21,140 nt of DNA from the NCBI GenBank assembly GCA_900617975.1, contig UZAE01013569.1:1-21140 (forward strand). Direction: 5' to 3'. Positions 1-9,607 of this stretch are shown in pieces (the stretch's first letter is position 1; each line of letters starts with the position of its first letter). Both the position numbers and the translations under genes were made by a program. The DNA is from Rodentolepis nana. Its lineage: Eukaryota > Platyhelminthes > Cestoda > Cyclophyllidea > Hymenolepididae. The notes under the pieces are model-generated. The model did not search any database. It worked only from the letters and a program-made list of their open reading frames with translations, and was not told the origin of the DNA.

Positions 1-11
1 CTCCCCACTAT

Positions 12-27
12 CCCCCCCCCCCCCCCC
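12..27. repeat. Poly-C tract (C16)
   Basis: Uninterrupted run of 16 C within a C-rich stretch at the window edge. Confidence 0.95.
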
Positions 28-1278
28 TCCCCAATCCCATGACCAGAGCCAGCGAAAGCATTTCGGTGTTTGATAGAATTAATTTTAAACCTTGAGTGGT
101 CTAGAAAACAGTAGCTTTTCATGTGCTTTCAACCAGACATCAGTGTGATTCAAACTTCAACTAAAAGGTTGGAATGAATGCGTTTGATAATGGGCAGATG
201 TCTATTTACACACGAAATGACTAAGTTAACACCAAAACTGTAGGAATTTACATCGTTCCAAAATTGATGCTCAAATATTCGGTGTTAAATAAGAGCATAT
301 GTTTAGCTTTCAATGCCGACAATATTCAGATGTTGTAAATATAGTTCAGGATGTATGCCACAGAGACACGAGAGAATCGGAAACTGAAGTTTGTTGGTTG
401 AACAATGTTAACAACTATTAGCAAGCTATCTTACTGCTATCTTGAGCATATGGCTTTAGAATCACCGGTGACACTTATCCTGGGAACCCCAAAGCACTGG
501 GGAGAGGGGTAAAAATTAATTCATCGCCAGTACAAAAAAGTTATGCAAGTAAGGAAACGATTCCAAATCCAGTATTACTATCGTCAACAAAGTAAACAAC
601 GCAACAATTTCGGATATACTTTCTTCCATGGAACCTTTGTGAACTTTGCTACAAGCTCATTGGCCTCCTGAATATTTATGAAGCTCAAAAATTCAATAAT
701 TACTCATAATTGCCCTAAATTTAAAGGCCTACTCTAGAATTATGCAATTAAAAGACTGCACTTTAGCCTATTATAACAAATATGCAATTACTAAGAATAG
801 TGAGCAATTAATTATTTATTGGGAATCGATTGATAAGAAAACCCACATGATTTGTCATAGAATGGCTCTTAATCTGAAACACTTATGCGTAACCAGCTAT
901 GTAGAAGTGTTTCAAAGAACAAGTCGCGCGTGTTATAGATTTTTAAAACCGTAATTTAACGGATTCATAACTGTTCCTATTGATACACCTCACAAGACCA
1001 TTTACACACAGCTCTGTACTTGGGTAAAGTTTTCCTGCACCCACTACTACGAGAACCTTACATTCCATCAACCCTCTTCCTCACCAGACTTAATCAGTGG
1101 GGTTGACCAACTTTGTCACTTGATGCGCATATCGACTACTAAAATCACGCGAAGCAAGGGTTCCTTTATCAACCCTTAAAAGTTAGCAAAGGTTACATCG
1201 AAAGCCTATTTGTTTTGAACACAATATACTAATCAACTTGCGACTATTTAATCAAAATAATTTCGACAATTTATAGGC

Positions 1279-1306
1279 GAGAGAGAGAGAGAGAGGGAGG
1301 GAGAGA
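1279..1306. repeat. (GA)n microsatellite
   Basis: GA dinucleotide tract with GGGA interruptions. A second short GA-rich tract lies at about 2017-2035. Confidence 0.9.
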
Positions 1307-2312
1307 AACGAACTAGTCGTTGTTTTGTTTACCAACTCTGCGCACATAGACGCACCGCTACCGCTACCACCCACGACGACGACAACGACGAAGTTTGAAA
1401 AAAGGCGGAGAGTTGGGGATGGGGAGAGGATTAGGGTAAATGATGATTGAAAGCTTCAGCCTAGAGGGGACACCCACATGCGCGTGTGAGGATGACAGTT
1501 TAACAATTTCGCCAAATAACATTGACTTGAGAGCCCATTAAATTAGCTGTCTCATTCTCCAACCGACTCAACCGCCACCCATAAGGCCAGTCAAAAGTTG
1601 TAGTGGGCCACCCAGAACGGCAGGGGGACGAGATACTGCTCAAAGTCCAAGACACGAGACCCAATCTCAGTGCGATACACACACACACAGGCGCCCCCAA
1701 AGTGACGAGACTGTCTCTGTTTCACCGCCCTTTCTAATAAAACAGCATGTGCAGCTGAGGCGGGAGGTGACTTTGTACAAAAAAAGGAATGATTGTTGAT
1801 GAATGTATGAATGAGGACCACCAGTATAGTCGCAGTGGCAGCAGGCAATATGGCCACACAGGTTGTAGGTAGTAGCAGCGCTTAATTTGTGTAGAGGGAG
1901 GGAGATATATATGTGTCGTGGTAGGTGAGTGTACTGCTGTCTTTCCTACTCCTGTTGCTTCTAAACTGAGAGCTAATTTCACTTCTACTAAATAGACCGT
2001 GCGCAGTAGGAAGAGAAAGGGAGAGAGAGAGGGTAGGAAGCATGTCTCAAGTTCGTTGGAAGGAGGGTGGATGAGAGTGGACCACCCGTAGGAAATTTAC
2101 CACCCACCACGATGGACACTTTGTGCGATTTAAGAAAGAAGTTAAAGCGCGACACACAAAAGGCGTCCTTACAACTTTTCGCAAATTGATCGCAAGTTTA
2201 TCGATGGCAAAGCGCATGGTGTTGAGAGAGTGTAGGGAAGTCGATTTAATCGATGATACTTTGCACGGATTTTTGGAGATAAAGATTTCATGTAACAATT
2301 TTATACTCTCTC

Positions 2313-2335
2313 TCCCCCCCTACCCCCCTCCCCCT
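2313..2335. repeat. C-rich tract
   Basis: C7, TA, C6, T, C5: an interrupted poly-C stretch that follows a short CT repeat. Confidence 0.9.
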
Positions 2336-3663
2336 AAATTGGGTAAACACGAACTTATTTCTACAAATATTTCGAAATTTTTATTAAACTTGTATCTTGA
2401 ACCATGACGACGATGCAATTTTAGCAAAGAGAAAAAGGTGAATTGTAAAATTTCAGGCTTACAACTGAGAGTTGGTTTAAAGTTGTCCTTAAATTCGTCA
2501 CTGCTTGCGAGCTTTCGTTCGGGTCTTAGCTCTAAGTACAAATGGTTTTCTGAAAAGAAGATTAGCATTTTCGTTCATTTTCTTAATCTCGCATTTTCCA
2601 ATGCTGTTCGAATTCTTCAAGTGGTAGAAAAGAACATACATTAGAATCGGTCAATTTTAAAGATTGGGCAGTGGTGTCTTCCCATTTTAAGGGTTAAAAC
2701 CATTGGTTGCAAAAGTTTCAACAACCTATAGAGGGAACAATGTTCAGACCCTCAATGTCGTTCAGAATTTACCACCGAAGATCATATTTTTGGCGTAAAT
2801 CGATGAACCTTGAAATTACCATGATATTGTAGCTCATTAAGGTGATGGTCGGTTTAAAATGCACAGGTGATGTACAGACACAAACTATTCAGCAATGCCT
2901 AATTTCCAGCTTTAAGTCAAACTCTAACAGAACAAGATGCCTTGGCAATGAGGTTAATTTTTCATAACTCATTATTTATATTAAAAAAAACTATACGTGC
3001 AGAACAACAAGAAATGCCAACCTCAGCTCGCTAAGAGGCCAATATTCAATTGAAATAATTTAATAAAAAATAGACTAGAAATAAAATATATTTTATATTG
3101 ACTCCCAAATACACTTAAGAAGAACAATTTTTCTACAGCGCGGCAGTATCTTGGACACCACACCACCTGGTTAAAAAATTACAATCTCACATTCCCATTA
3201 GTAGTCAGACCTAATCAATGGGGGTTGTTGGTCTCATTTAGTTCCTCAGACGTCGGCATCCAGGCCTTTGAGTTCGCAGATGGTCTCTACACGTTAACCG
3301 CTGCGTTTAGTCAAACTGGAGTGATTTTTCTCTTGCCAGTCCTACTTATACTCAACTTATTCCAAGACACACGGAGTTAGAAAATCTCACTTTTTTAAGA
3401 TTAAACTGACGAAATCACACCAAAATCCGATAGTTTTCAGTTTGTAAAATTCCACTTGAAATCTCTGCACTTGCAAGTTCCCCTTGTTTTATTCTTGCCT
3501 CTTAAGCTAAGCCTCCATTAAAATAATCACAATTTGATTTTATTCATAACAAAATTCAAGCCTGGAAATAGAGGCTTTAATAGCACTTGCATATGCGCGT
3601 GTATTTACGGTCATAAAATACAAAGTGAACAAAAAACAATCCAACAGCGCTCGATGTAGGAGG

Positions 3664-3714
3664 TTGGGGGGGGGGGGGGGGGGGGGGGGNTGGGGGGGGG
3701 GGGGAGGGGGGTGG
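3664..3714. repeat. Poly-G tract with an unresolved base (assembly ambiguity)
   Basis: G24 (3666-3689), N at 3690, T, then G13, A and G6. The single N inside a long homopolymer suggests that read errors or length variation could not be resolved here. True length is uncertain. Confidence 0.95.
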
Positions 3715-5151
3715 TGAACAGGAAAGCTGAAACGACAATGGTGGCACACCCCAGTCATAAATTGTGGACCTACCACAGGGGGTTCAACTTTGTTAAATAG
3801 TAGCGAATTTCAACTTGTGTTCGTTAAAAGTTAATTTATTACACGATGCATATTCAGAGATATAGAATTGAGCAAAGGCGTTGATTTAATTTGTTTATAA
3901 AACCCGAAACTTCTCAAAAGAAAACCACTGTTGAGCTGAGTTTTAAGCTTCCAAAATTATAAGTTTCGATGGAAATATCACCGAAGAGCCAGTGACCACG
4001 ATGTAAGGAGGTATTTTGAGGAAACTATTAGAAAAAGTTGAGGACACTTAATTAATTATTTACTCCACCCTGGGGAGAACTTACCGCCACTCAAAAATAT
4101 GGCAGAAAATAAAATTTCAACAAACATTAACGTTCAGAAATCCGCATGAAGAAATGCTTGCTATAGCATTTTGCAATAACTCAAGCATAAAAAAAAGAAT
4201 AATTTTGTTCGTTCAACGCGATAGAACGGAGATTGCACCCGTGGTTAAAGAAAAAGCTGTCTGTTGAAGATAACCCCCTATGAAAAAGCGATTTCAGTGT
4301 GGAAAAAATTTTATTTCGATGCAAATCTGCATGATCTCCAGACAGTTAAATATTAAAAAAAACAGACCCAGTTATAGGCGAACAATAAGCTTTGGAAACC
4401 AGATGTAAAAGTGCAAAGACGGTGGTGGTGGTTTGGATCACTACAAAAGTGCATGCTCAAGTCGACGCATCGATCGACAATAGCTGTTATGCAAAAAAAA
4501 CAAGGTGATCGATTCCACAACGAAGACGCAAGCGGAGTAAAATACCTGATGACAAATATCGAAATACAACTCAAGTATAAAAATAAAACTGCTTGCTATT
4601 TCAAACGTTTTTCATATGCCACATTTCCATACCAAGGTGATTCAGAATTAACCCATCGCGTAAAAGGACTTTTTCACTTAGTTCTATAAAAGATAGAAGC
4701 CGGAAGTGAGTAAAAATTTTCATGAAGTAGAACATGACTCAGTATATATCCGGTTAGTTGCTTCGTTCTGACCACTTGGGTGGCCGTTTTACCTTCCGTT
4801 GACGTGTCAATTAGTGATAAAAACCTAGATGTGGGCGTATGACAATTGGACAAGGGCATGCAGCCATCACACGAGCAACACGAACACGACTGGTCCGAGG
4901 TTTACGACATCTTAACAATAAAACTGAATTGGCCACGCGCCGCACCACAAACCCACTTTGGCTTTGTCAAGATCGGTCTTATTTCAATCATCCAGACGGT
5001 ATTTCTTGCCTGAAATTGATGCATTTGTATGCGAGATTCAATGCCCAAAAAGTGGTTCATTTTGCGGTCATATAATGCCGCATCTTGACGCAGTAATACC
5101 AGGCGGATTTCGCAAGGGTTCAAAATCTGCTTGTTTATAGAAAATTAAAAT

Positions 5152-5220
5152 GGTGTAGCGAGTAAAGCACTTATCTATATAGTTAGAGGTCATTGGTTTC
5201 GAAGCCTTTCGGTACGCACC
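5152..5220 (+). repeat. Possible tRNA-derived SINE relic
   Basis: A 69-nt stretch starts GGTGTAGCGAGTAAAGCAC (A-box-like TAGCGAGT), has GGTTTCGAAGCC (B-box-like) about 39 bp later, and ends in GCACC that can pair with the first GGTGT. The acceptor pairing is partial and the T-stem does not form well, so this is not an intact tRNA gene. A decayed tRNA-derived element is one reading; chance is another. Confidence 0.3.
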
Positions 5221-6231
5221 CATTTAGGATAATGGTCAGCCATATAGAAAATAAAAGAGATGAGAGGTTCAAATTGCTTAAGAGGTATTAATGGAAAAGA
5301 GAAACTAAGGTTGCCAATTCGGTAAGCTACCTAGTTGTAGTAACTAATGTGCCAGAACCAGATCACAGAAGCTAACACTTTAACTAGCAGCTATGCGCAC
5401 AAAATTCTTTTGATTTGCCTTGATGGCTGTGTACACCCTGCAGAATTATTCTCCCACTAACAGATTGGTTTCCATCTTCACGATGCTGACCTTCTAACCA
5501 AGACAAGTGTTGGTAAACACTTTCCTAAATGAGTTTGGAAGATATTCGCAACATTTTAACGGTGGTCATTGACAGTAAAACTATTGGCTTCGTTAAATTT
5601 CAGGCCCGTGTTTATTTTTTGTACGTAGCGATCATGACAATCAGACAGGCTATACACGTAGACAACTTAATGCCAAGTCAGTTTGTACAAATTAATTTTC
5701 ACACCATTGAACAGTTCCCATGAGATCAAGGCATAACACGCCGCAAAAAGACATTCACACTATGCGAATCACGCAGAAAACGCGAAATTGTGGTTTAGTC
5801 TTGACACCACATACGTAGTATTCGAGGTGCTAGTTCAAAGCAATTGAGCGCTTGCAACCAGAATGGTGTTTGCTGCATTAGGTGTAACCTAAACAAGCAT
5901 TCTTTAGCAGTATTGAAATTGGAGAACATAAAGTCCTGAAATGATATGAGAAATAACAAGATGGATCAAGAATCGATAAACAGTACTACGATGAGCATGG
6001 AGTTCAGCGGGAACACATCTTAGTTAGTAGCTTCTCATTTGTCTACCCACCAAAATGTCTAACAAATTTGCTAGCGTAGTCTACTTCCAATGCCTTAGTA
6101 GCAATGCGTTTAGTGGCTTGTAATTAGTAAAATAAATAAAAGTTATTCACGCTCTTCAGAGGAATCTCACCTCCCAAGAAGTTGAATCTGCCATAACCAT
6201 TCACAAAGCGCCCGCTCCCACCACATATAGA

Positions 6232-6240
6232 CCCCCCCCC
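6232..6240. repeat. Poly-C tract (C9)
   Basis: Run of nine C followed by a further C/T-rich segment. Confidence 0.9.
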
Positions 6241-7081
6241 ATCCCCTCTCCTCCAAACAGTACCCTGAGAAAACAGCAATTTGAGACTGAAAATGAACGC
6301 AAGAATAAAATACTTGATACAATCACTAGCGAATTAACATTACAGTCAAAGGTCATTAGGTTAATTTGATTCTAGGCATTTAGTGATAATTACACTTATA
6401 AAGAGCTCTTAAGTGAATCAAAATGACCGTTCAATTATCTTCCAGTTCCCCATTAATAACAAAAATTTCATTTCTGTTGTCTTAGACAGTAGATGACGGA
6501 AGGACTTAAGACTTAAATACTAGAATAGCGTCTGTTATTTAAGTCAAGTAAAGCAGTTTTGCTGAAAACGGCTGTTTTAGGTGACTTTCAAGATCGATTA
6601 AATGCCTGTCAATCCTGTTAGAAGTTAAGCAGATAAAACCCGAATAATCGGCGTAAAACTTGAATGGTTTAAGGAAGGACCAAGTCTTGAACCATCTCGT
6701 AAGATTTAAATCTGATTTAATGGAACTTTAGTATAAAAGGAAAAAACTCATTTGATAGACATAAACATGGGCTTGCATCGTTCAAAGTTCGATTTTGACA
6801 ACTTGCTTCGTAAGGGAACGTTCTTGATTAACTTTGATTAGTTGAAGAGAACGTAAATTCGAGCGGTGATTTTAAATGTAAACAAGTGCCGTGGAGAGAG
6901 AGAGAGCATAAAATGGAAACTTTTGGAGGATTAATTTACAACCAGAAAGCGTCGTATGACAGGACCGTAAAAGCCACGGTCATTAAAAGCATCTCCCTTC
7001 CTCCTGGTTGTAAGCAATAAATTTTCCTATAAAAAGGCCAAATTTTCCTCAAAACTGGCGCCAGTGGCGACTGATGACCCA

Positions 7082-7094
7082 CCCCCCCCCCCCC
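7082..7094. repeat. Poly-C tract (C13)
   Basis: Run of 13 C about 0.5 kb downstream (minus-strand sense) of the SUFU exon 2 donor. It is flanked at a distance by complementary CCAGTGG (7061-7067) and CCACTGG (7128-7134). Confidence 0.95.
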
Positions 7095-7620
7095 GGTGAA
7101 GATGGCATGCTGTGATAGAGATGCACCCCACTGGGAGCATCTTGGGAAGAGGTGAAGTTAATTAGGTCGACCTGTCAGCAGGGTTCCAGCCGCCTGAAGC
7201 CAGGCAGCCGCTCTGACTTGTCGCACTTATCACCAAGATTAAAATGCAAGTACGATCCCATATTCTCCACAATGGGAAACAAAATCTACGAGCCAAATCA
7301 ACCGGCGTATCTGGGATATTTGACATTCCTCCAGTAGATACAACCTTCATATAATCGTTTTTAATTAAAGGAGTGAGCAATTAAAACGAATTATTGAAGA
7401 ATTTTTATCTTTTGATCCATCTTTTTGATCAATATTAGACGCCATGATTCCTCCCCTTAGCATGAGAATTGTGTCGACAAAGGATTCTCTCAATGGGGTT
7501 AGTAAGTTGCGTTCTTCTGCAGCAACCTGCTCGCAAGTCTATTCGGCTTATGGGACTTGAAACCAATTATTAAAAGAATGGTAAACGTGACTACAGCCAA
7601 AAATATTAATCATCACCTAC

Positions 7621-8215
7621 CTGAAGAAATCGAACCCAACCATAAGGCGTGTTGATCTTCGCCAACTGTGGATCGTCCACTAGAAGCATGTGTCGAATCC
7701 TTGAAGTCTCTGGTTGACTAGCTATTTTCTGCTGCTGCTGCTGCTTGTTTTGCGTTCGCTTCGCATACTCAGCCTGAGCTGCAGAAACGGCTGCGGCCAA
7801 GGCAGATGAGTAGGTCGCCGGGTCAATGGGTTCTCCACCCTGATTTGACGCTTGAGCTGCGATCAGGGAAGCAGCTGCGGCGACAGCTGCCATGGCGACA
7901 GATTGTTGTTGTTGTTGCTGCTGCTGTTGTTGTAAACTGGTGGCAGCGGGGGAGGAATTCTTTGTTTGTTGAGCAGGAGGTCCCCCGGGAGTAGCATTAC
8001 TTGAAGTGGACGCAGAAGGAAGTTGATCGAGAGGACAGTGCCAGGGAATGTGATCACCGGGCAACAATTGGGCCTGGGATCGAAAAACGTAACGAGCAAG
8101 ACTCTGCAGCAAATGAGCTGGCCAGGTAGGCGGGCTTTTTTCGCCCGGCTCACGGCGAAGACGAAAAGTTAACTCGAAACCAAAACCGCTTGGACCGTCC
8201 ACAGAGGTTGAACAA
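7621..8215 (-). CDS. SUFU: Suppressor of fused homolog, coding exon 2 with Gln/Ala-rich insert
   Basis: This exon encodes residues 104 (shared codon, Asn) to 302. The acceptor is TTTCTCAG (AG at 8217-8216) and the donor is CAG|GTAGGT (GT at 7620-7619), phase 0. Conserved SUFU blocks are DGPSGFGFELTFRLRREPGE (110-129), PPTWPAHLLQSLARYVF (132-148), PGDHIPWHCPLD (156-167), SRIRHMLLVDDPQL (275-288) and TPYGWVRFLQ (293-302). Residues 168-274 interrupt the region where human SUFU has only a few residues. This insert is rich in Gln, Ala, Ser and Thr, with Q10 (199-208), an Ala-rich stretch (211-226) and Q5 (262-266). The reading frame stays open through it. The protein is incomplete: the rest of the N-terminal domain and the whole C-terminal domain should follow at lower coordinates, but I find no such exon in this window. 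Identity is secure; the insert's function is unknown. Confidence 0.95.
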
Positions 8216-8609
8216 CTGAGAAAGACAAACAGTTGATTTTATTTTCTTTGAAATCGAAGTGTTCTCGTCTATACGCTTTAACGATTAAAGCTAATGAGTA
8301 AGCTTAGGAATTCTGCAAGTAATTGAGATTGGCCAAACGCGAGTAAATATCTAATTTAATTGCAGAACATAGTCACTAAAAGATACAAAGGTCACTGTTA
8401 TGATCTATCAAGCATCTAAAATCGAGTTTCCATTTGTGGGTAGCTGAAATAAATGCATTTTAGCAATATGATGGACTTCTGTTTAACTTTCTACCTGAAG
8501 CAAATAAATATATTACCACCTAAATAATGGACACCAAGTCAGAATTAAATTGGCTGTTTTTCTTGATTTAGTTATGTCAAATCAAGTAGAATAAAAGTTG
8601 CTAAAATTT

Positions 8610-8616
<7 letters not shown>

Positions 8617-8647
<31 letters not shown>
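8617..8647. repeat. (TA)n microsatellite in SUFU intron 1
   Basis: Perfect TA dinucleotide tract of about 31 bp inside the intron. Confidence 0.95.
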
Positions 8648-8649
<2 letters not shown>

Positions 8650-8949
8650 CGAATCCGAAATCCCAAGGCTATAAATAATGATAGATTGAGGGAATCGGGT
8701 TGCTATTTATAAAGAGTGTTAGGCATCAGATCTAAATAAAATGTTAGTAAATGTGACAAATTATCCAGCCAACTCTAAGCGAAAATTGAAAAAATAGCGC
8801 AGATATAGGAGGCTACACAGTATATATATTATAATTACCAATTGCTTGCTGGTTTAAAAAGTTGAGGCAAGGCACAAAAGTCTCCACATATCAAATTATG
8901 ACGAAATTAAGGACTTTGAATTCCTCAATCCCTTTCAGAGCCCAATCGC

Positions 8950-9035
8950 CGATTCATTTAAAGCCTGATTTCAAGGTAAATCTAGACCACCAGGTAGACA
9001 GCACTGTTTACTCTTAACCACTAAGCTAAATTCGA
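8950..9035 (-). repeat. Possible tRNA-derived SINE relic in SUFU intron 1
   Basis: On the minus strand, TAGCTTAGTGG (within 9009-9029) fits the pol III A-box consensus exactly and continues TTAAGAGTA, as in many tRNA D-arms. The expected B-box position downstream carries only a poor match (GGTCTAGATTTACC). This looks like the head of a decayed tRNA-derived SINE. Confidence 0.35.
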
Positions 9036-9486
9036 CCATATCTAGCCTCAGGGAATGCATACTTCTCTGAGACAACAACGGTATTCTTGAATCGATCATT
9101 TATACAATGTAGGTCTATCATACTTTAATTTGGGTGGCCTCAGAGGTCTAAATGAATCGATTCAAATTTAGTTAGCCACGACACAAAAAAAACAACCCAA
9201 AGGGAGCACGATTCAACACTTCTCCAAACAGGCGTACATGAACGATCAAATTAAACTAATTTCGATACGATTAACTCGAAGAACTAGGCCGTTTTTCACA
9301 CTCCCAAAGACCTTGAGACTATTTAATTAATGGTACTTTTTTATTGATGAAATAAATAACAGGTTTTTGTGTCAAAGACACAAGTATACTTTGATGACTG
9401 ATCGAAAGGCGTCAATAAAAAGTTGAATACGAAAATAGAAAGGAGAGTCGGTTTTTGGGCTTTTCCACTTGAGAATTTGGTATAAG

Positions 9487-9516
9487 GGAGGAGAGAGTGA
9501 AGGAGAGAGAGAGAGA
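9487..9516. repeat. GA-rich microsatellite in SUFU intron 1
   Basis: GA-rich tract on the plus strand. A CT tract at 9592-9607 is its complement about 75 bp away, so the two could pair in the intron RNA. Confidence 0.85.
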
Positions 9517-9591
9517 TTAATAGCTTGGTTCCAAGGCTTGTTATTAGCGTCTTCTTGAGCTCAAATTAAAGGGAAATAATTAATGTGTTCA

Positions 9592-9607
9592 ACTCTCTCT
9601 CTCTCTC
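9592..9607. repeat. (CT)n microsatellite in SUFU intron 1
   Basis: Perfect CT dinucleotide tract, complementary to the GA tract at 9487-9516. Confidence 0.9.

Larger units (their letters stand above)
1..7618. other. No supported exon; probable SUFU intron 2 and/or beyond
   Basis: The SUFU donor at 7620 opens leftwards into this region. I looked on the minus strand for the next expected SUFU blocks. No codon pattern for Trp-Asn-Gly (the WNG motif after FLQ in human SUFU) and no acceptable Trp-Leu-x-Thr-Asp-Met-Arg block was found. The open frames here (for example 742-954, 2123-2407, 4839-5075, 5529-5723, 7162-7380) show no recognisable motifs. What remains is microsatellites, C/G homopolymers and old repeat-like sequence. 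The search was by eye and a short divergent exon could be missed. Confidence 0.6.

Noticed and set aside
1115..1180. Minus-strand Asp-Met-Arg codons that could recall the SUFU TDMRRGE block
   Set aside because: The surrounding residues do not match (no Trp-Leu before, stop codon soon after), so it is coincidence.
1500..1982. Three overlapping minus-strand frames of 66-88 residues
   Set aside because: They overlap each other in different frames, lie among GA/CT microsatellites and show no domain.
2075..2407. Plus-strand frame of over 100 residues rich in Lys, Arg, Val and Glu
   Set aside because: Composition looks coding-like, but there is no recognised motif, no clear ATG or splice acceptor, and it ends in the C-rich tract. 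A similar-length frame exists on the opposite strand.
4546..4570. CTGATGA followed by GAAA, resembling a hammerhead core
   Set aside because: The eight bases between cannot form a stem II and no stems I or III are evident.
7061..7134. Possible hammerhead ribozyme: CTGATGA at 7071 with flanking complementary CCAGTGG and CCACTGG
   Set aside because: The second core element is GAAG rather than GAAA, three extra bases sit between the outer stem and CTGATGA, stem II would be mostly poly-C, and no proper cleavage triplet follows the third stem.
7162..7380. Minus-strand frame just downstream of SUFU exon 2 as a possible exon 3
   Set aside because: None of the three minus-strand frames resembles the SUFU block expected after FLQ, and no good acceptor in the right phase was seen.
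7863..8153. A 96-residue frame on the minus strand, Pro/Asn-rich, overlapping SUFU exon 2
   Set aside because: It is a shadow of the true frame across the low-complexity insert; the overlapping frame matches SUFU on both sides of the insert.
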